10,685 nt of DNA from Bondarzewia mesenterica (Eukaryota; Basidiomycota; Agaricomycetes; Russulales; Bondarzewiaceae): the NCBI GenBank assembly GCA_004802705.1, contig SGPL01000576.1:9792-20476 (forward strand). The letters are read 5' to 3'. Position 1 is the first letter of the stretch. Each line of letters opens with the position of its first letter. Position numbers and translations under genes: made by a program. Of the stretch, positions 7,870 through 10,685 are shown piece after piece. The notes under the pieces were generated by a model, which was not told the origin of the DNA, searched no databases, and worked only from the letters and a program-made list of their open reading frames with translations.

Positions 7870-8830
7870 ATTCCTCCAGACTGGCCAGCATTTTTACGCG
7901 ATGGATACCATTGCGGGGGACTTCCATATTCTGTCCTCAGAATCGGACTGAGCTACCAAGTTGCAAAAAAAAAAACAGATATGTGAATTGGCGATAACTA
8001 GCACATTTCTGAGGAAAGCTTATCTTAAAGTCTGGTTCCATGACATGCACACAGTAGAAATTCTCCATCCAATGATGATCGAAGTTGTCAGAAAGACAAT
8101 ATCAATGGTGCTCAACTAAAGAGACACTTGAAGTTACTGCTCACGGACAAGACAAATTTCAGTCGTGATGGTCGACCACACTGTGCACTAAAGCATTCAA
8201 CGTACCCGAAATGAAACGGCCCTGGCAATAATAACAGGGCAATACTTAGCAGCTCGTCACTACTTAGCAGTAGTACAGCTGCACGTAGGGGTTTGCAACG
8301 AAGGCATCTTTCTTCCGCTGTCAGCCCATTATGATACTACAGATAATCCGGCACACTATCGATTCATAACGGAATTCACCGCCTTGCGCGGCTGCTGAAT
8401 GAACGAGAAGGACAGATATTCAATGGTAACTTCAAGAGACGTCAACTTGCAGAACAACAAAGGAATGAGAATCAGGTCGGACCGAACTGTGATCGCCAAA
8501 CTGAACCGTGTCGCGTGTACTCATGCACGTGCTAAATTTGGCCGTTGCCAGCCGTCGCCTCATCTCTCTCTCAGTTGCTCTCAGCCGCATCCATGGCTTG
8601 CATGTCTCAGAAATTAGCAGCAATTGCATCTTTGGACACATGTAAAAGCTTATAGGCCCCACCGAGATCTCTTTGTGGCTAAGTTCCTTAAACAATATCT
8701 GGCGCGCAGGCCGCTTGTAGACTTCTGCAGCGGTTTCGTGCTCAGACATTCTCAAATTTAGGCCGCTCCGAACTCACTGGTGACCAGCAGTGGCTTCAAT
8801 GGCGATGGCTTTGGCCTACACTATTGTCCG
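7870..8830. other. Gene-poor stretch, no recognised gene
   Basis: Immediately upstream of the F-box a minus-strand frame continues (EYGSPPQWYPSRKNAGQSGG), but its role is unclear. The longest ATG-started frame is on the minus strand, 8749-8432, 106 residues beginning MSEHETAAEVYKRPARQILF. It has mixed charge, no recognised domain and no splice support, so I leave it uncalled. A short A-run (11 A) lies near 7965-7975. No RNA gene seen. Confidence 0.5.
8243..8270 (+). repeat. Short direct repeat TACTTAGCAG x2
   Basis: TACTTAGCAG occurs at 8243-8252 and 8261-8270, an exact 10-bp match with 18-bp spacing. It is too short to assign a role. Confidence 0.5.
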
Positions 8831-8836
8831 GTCTCA

Positions 8837-8844
8837 TATAAATA
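8837..8844 (+). promoter_or_regulatory. TATA box of unit B
   Basis: TATAAATA lies upstream of a pyrimidine-rich leader, a GCTCTCAC element (8919) that also occurs after the TATA box of unit A (5015), and an ATG at 8962. Confidence 0.45.
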
Positions 8845-9067
8845 TGATGGTTTCGACCAGGCTACCCACAGTCCAACATCTTCCCTCGACCGCACCTAAA
8901 TCTCGCATAGTATCGCCCGCTCTCACACTTCGTCACTACACCGCGACGATCTACCGTTAGTATGCTGTCACATCTAAATAGCGGCGCTTGCGCTTGCGCT
9001 ATACATCTATATCACAAGAGAGCAGATTTGGAATTGACTGCGGATGCATGTCTCCGCAAGCCCACAT

Positions 9068-9127
9068 GTGCGTTTTCTTCGTTTCTTCTGAGTCTGCACC
9101 ATTTCTCAACCTCGGCGCTCTCTTTAG
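9068..9127 (+). other. Predicted intron in unit B
   Basis: Donor GTGCGT, a long pyrimidine-rich body and acceptor CTCTTTAG give 60 nt, at the same relative place as the intron in unit A (between the CAAGAG repeat and the GGCGGAA segment). Confidence 0.4.
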
Positions 9128-9342
9128 GGCTTTAATTCGGCGGAATGCCGGTCATGGTATGCCACTGCAGCCACAGGCTCTCACTCGTTCTCGTGCTGAC
9201 TATTCGTCCAGGGACTGCTTATGCGCCTTGTGCTGGTCATCGATGCACCAGAGCAGTACAGCTCGATGGGTCGCGACGACCAGATGTACCATAACCACAT
9301 CTATCGGTATCCGCGGTCACCTGGACAGTGAGATGCAGAGGA

Positions 9343-9464
9343 TCTTGGTATGGTCCACCGCAAAATCACACGTAGGATGACGGCACCATGATAGAGTTAC
9401 GGTTGCTGGATGCACCAGTTGCCATCCGCTGACACAGACCACCGGGAGTAGTCTCATACCAAGA
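9343..9464. repeat. 10-bp inverted repeat TCTTGGTATG / CATACCAAGA
   Basis: TCTTGGTATG (9343-9352) is the exact reverse complement of CATACCAAGA (9455-9464), with about 100 nt between. It lies at the downstream edge of unit B. It may be a chance match or an element edge. Confidence 0.45.
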
Positions 9465-9593
9465 CCTTACAACCTAATCAAAGAGACTCGAGCGATAGGA
9501 GGCTGATCAAGGATGCTTGGTCGATCTCTACTACTATATTTCAGATGCGAGGATCCTGACTACTCTGCCTCTGGGAGACCAGATTATGTAGAG

Positions 9594-9633
9594 TTCTTCT
9601 TTCTTTCTTTCTTTCTTTCTTTCCTTCTTTTTT
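9594..9633 (+). repeat. TTTC tetranucleotide microsatellite
   Basis: About seven tandem CTTT units followed by a CCTTC interruption and a T run. On the minus strand it reads GAAA repeats and forces Lys/Glu/Arg-rich peptides (KKKERKKERKKE), so open frames through it are not evidence of a gene. Confidence 0.9.
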
Positions 9634-9789
9634 AGTCGTGTTTTGTATGTTTTGGGAGACGGGCTCATATATTCGTNTGATTTCGAAAAAAAGTTATCAT
9701 ACATTACAACTACGGAAAATTTATTGGGATCGGTGTTTGATGGCCCAACACCTATCAACCGCGCTGGCGTCTCCTGGCGATAGTTTGCT

Positions 9790-9993
9790 ATGTCACTGTC
9801 GTTCAAGATATCACCCAACCATCCTCCCGGTTTCTTGGCCTCCCTTGCGCAAAGAAAAACCCATCCACCTACACCCTCTCCATCCGATTCGTCCGTGACG
9901 ACAGATCCCGCGCCGAGGTACTACCGAGGACCGCGATTTGACTACTCCGTTCCGATTTTGAACTGTTCGGCCCGTCCAACTCAGTATCCGTAA
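9790..9993 (+). CDS. Unrecognised Pro/Ser-rich ORF, possible first exon
   Basis: ATG at 9790 opens a 67-codon frame beginning MSLSFKISPNHPPGFLASLA, with a Pro/Ser/Thr-rich middle (HPPTPSPSDSSVTTDPAP) and then RYYRGPRFDYS. The stop codon TAA lies inside a GTAAGA donor starting at 9990, and a 54-nt intron ending at GGGGGTAG would remove it and continue for about a dozen codons. The antisense frame (about 9927-9534) is also open and protein-like (GGWLGDILNDSDIANY), so the coding strand is uncertain. No family recognised. Confidence 0.28.
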   Translation: MSLSFKISPNHPPGFLASLAQRKTHPPTPSPSDSSVTTDPAPRYYRGPRFDYSVPILNCSARPTQYP

Positions 9994-10112
9994 GACCAGG
10001 ACAAGGCAGAACGGCGCCACTCTTATGACCTGAACGGGGGTAGAAAAAGCCAGGGCGAAAAGCGGGGATCGGAAAACGCTTCCTAAGACAAGGTGAATCC
10101 AAGCGAGGACTC

Positions 10113-10517
10113 TAGCCCTTGCGTCGCTTGCCTGTGCGCATAGACAAGTCAGGACAAGAAATCAAGGAACCAACTTTTCTTGACTCGACGAGCGGCGTTG
10201 ACAAATGGAGGTGATGGACCTGCATCACCAACGACGCCCCCCCAACGTCTGTGAAGATGACGTGGGAGGAAGAGATGATGTGGGAAGAAAAGGGGCAGGT
10301 TCTGGACGAGGTGCGGATTTCAGAGGAGGGGCAAATTCCGGAGGAGGGGCCTGATACTTCCAGGATAATTGGCATTTGAGGTCTGTATTCATCACTTCTA
10401 CAGCTCTATCAATCGAGAAGGCGAATGCGGCGCAGAGAGAGAGATGAGAATGATGTCTCTTGGGTGGTAAAAGTTCCGGATGACATCGCCGCTACCGTAT
10501 ACAACAGTGTGGCTTGA
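10113..10517 (+). pseudogene. Unrecognised interrupted coding frame, TGA-broken
   Basis: One plus-strand frame between TAG (10113) and TGA (10515) is broken only by TGA at 10212 and 10377. It reads charged, protein-like segments: VRIDKSGQEIKEPTFLDST, then TSVKMTWEEEMMWEEKGQ and VRISEEGQIPEEGPDTS, then RERDENDVSWVVKVPDDIAA. Just past 10517 another frame continues with VWLDTGDEIWYFFER before a GTATGA donor-like site (10551). This looks like a decayed or mis-sequenced gene, or exons split by introns I cannot place. The antisense strand has an 87-codon frame (10375-10112), so direction is not certain. Confidence 0.25.
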
Positions 10518-10685
10518 CACGGGAGACGAAATTTGGTATTTCTTCGAAAGGGTATGAGTAGCATGTGGTGATCGATTCTCCCGCTAGGCTTGTCGTGTGG
10601 GGAAGTTTGCTACGAGCATGAAGGCAGATGGAGGGGACATCGTCAACAAGCGGTACGAGTCGATACTCAAATGTGTCTGCACCAT
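10518..10685 (+). other. Window-edge sequence, possible partial exon
   Basis: After a donor-like GTATGA at 10551 and an acceptor-like CCGCTAG at about 10586, a frame open to the window end reads ACRVGKFATSMKADGGDIVN and then KRYESILKCVCT. The implied intron is only 36 nt, short even for basidiomycetes. It may be the edge of a gene that continues beyond the window. Confidence 0.2.

Larger units (their letters stand above)
8837..9400 (+). other. Putative unit B, paralogue of the repeat-bearing unit A
   Basis: In the same order and orientation as unit A, this stretch has a TATA box, GCTCTCAC, CAAGAGAGCAGATTTGGAA (9015), a GTGCGT donor (9068) with TTTAG acceptor (9127), GGCGGAATGCCGGTCATGGT (9140), CAGAGCAGTACAGCTCGA (9250) and CCGCAAAAT (9358). 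Only one copy of the CAAGAG unit is present, against four in unit A. From ATG 8962 the frame reads MLSHLNSGACACAIHLYHKR and then ADLELTADACLRKPTC, resembling KRTGLEHPLAAAL of unit A. The frame ends soon after the predicted splice. A second frame (8988-9380) is open for 130 codons. Function is unknown, and decay or a non-coding nature is possible. Confidence 0.38.

Noticed and set aside
8432..8749. Minus-strand ORF MSEHETAAEVYKRPARQILF.. (106 codons)
   Set aside because: No family likeness, no neighbour support and no clear intron signals; length is within chance expectation for this base composition.
9534..9640. Lys/Glu-rich basic peptide (KKKERKKERKKE) as a real protein domain
   Set aside because: It is the direct translation of the TTTC microsatellite.

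Overview
The window looks like a scaffold-edge piece of a filamentous basidiomycete genome, most likely an Agaricomycete. Three things point there. Coding blocks are separated by short introns (about 50-70 nt) with GT..AG ends, for example a GTAAGT donor with a CTAAC branch site and TTACAG acceptor. There is a degenerate F-box/leucine-rich-repeat-type gene of the kind that is very numerous in mushroom-forming fungi. No bacterial features (ribosome binding sites, operons) are present. The first 350 bases and a few later positions contain N, so some frame breaks may be sequencing errors.

Layout. 1-480: low-quality sequence with no gene I can support. 480-1076: strongly purine-rich (+ strand), low-complexity 3' flank of the first gene. 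1077-3443 (minus): the only clearly intact-looking protein gene, a nuclear-type protein with one C2H2 zinc finger, two basic nuclear-localisation-like clusters and Ser-rich and acidic tracts; it has one clear 70-nt coding intron, a likely 53-nt intron in the 5' leader and one unresolved frame change near 2100. 3659-4740: upstream region with further minus-strand splice-like signals and a small unrecognised ORF. 4973-5760 (plus): a TATA-led, putatively spliced unit of unknown function carrying a 47-bp tandem repeat. 5770-6260: no gene, but two AATAAA signals for the next minus-strand locus. About 6262-7860 (minus): F-box/LRR pseudogene with stops and frameshifts. 7870-8830: nothing recognised. 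8837-9400 (plus): a second TATA-led unit that shares ordered motifs with the 4973-5760 unit and is probably its paralogue, without the repeat expansion. 9594-9633: TTTC microsatellite. 9790-10685: an unrecognised, possibly spliced or decayed coding region on the plus strand.

The genes do not form an obvious pathway or cluster. The region is best read as one regulatory-type gene next to a repeat-rich, gene-poor stretch with a dead F-box gene lying between two diverged copies of an unknown repeated unit. That pair, and the frame-rotating 47-bp array inside one copy, are the most unusual things here. I found no convincing complete novel system.
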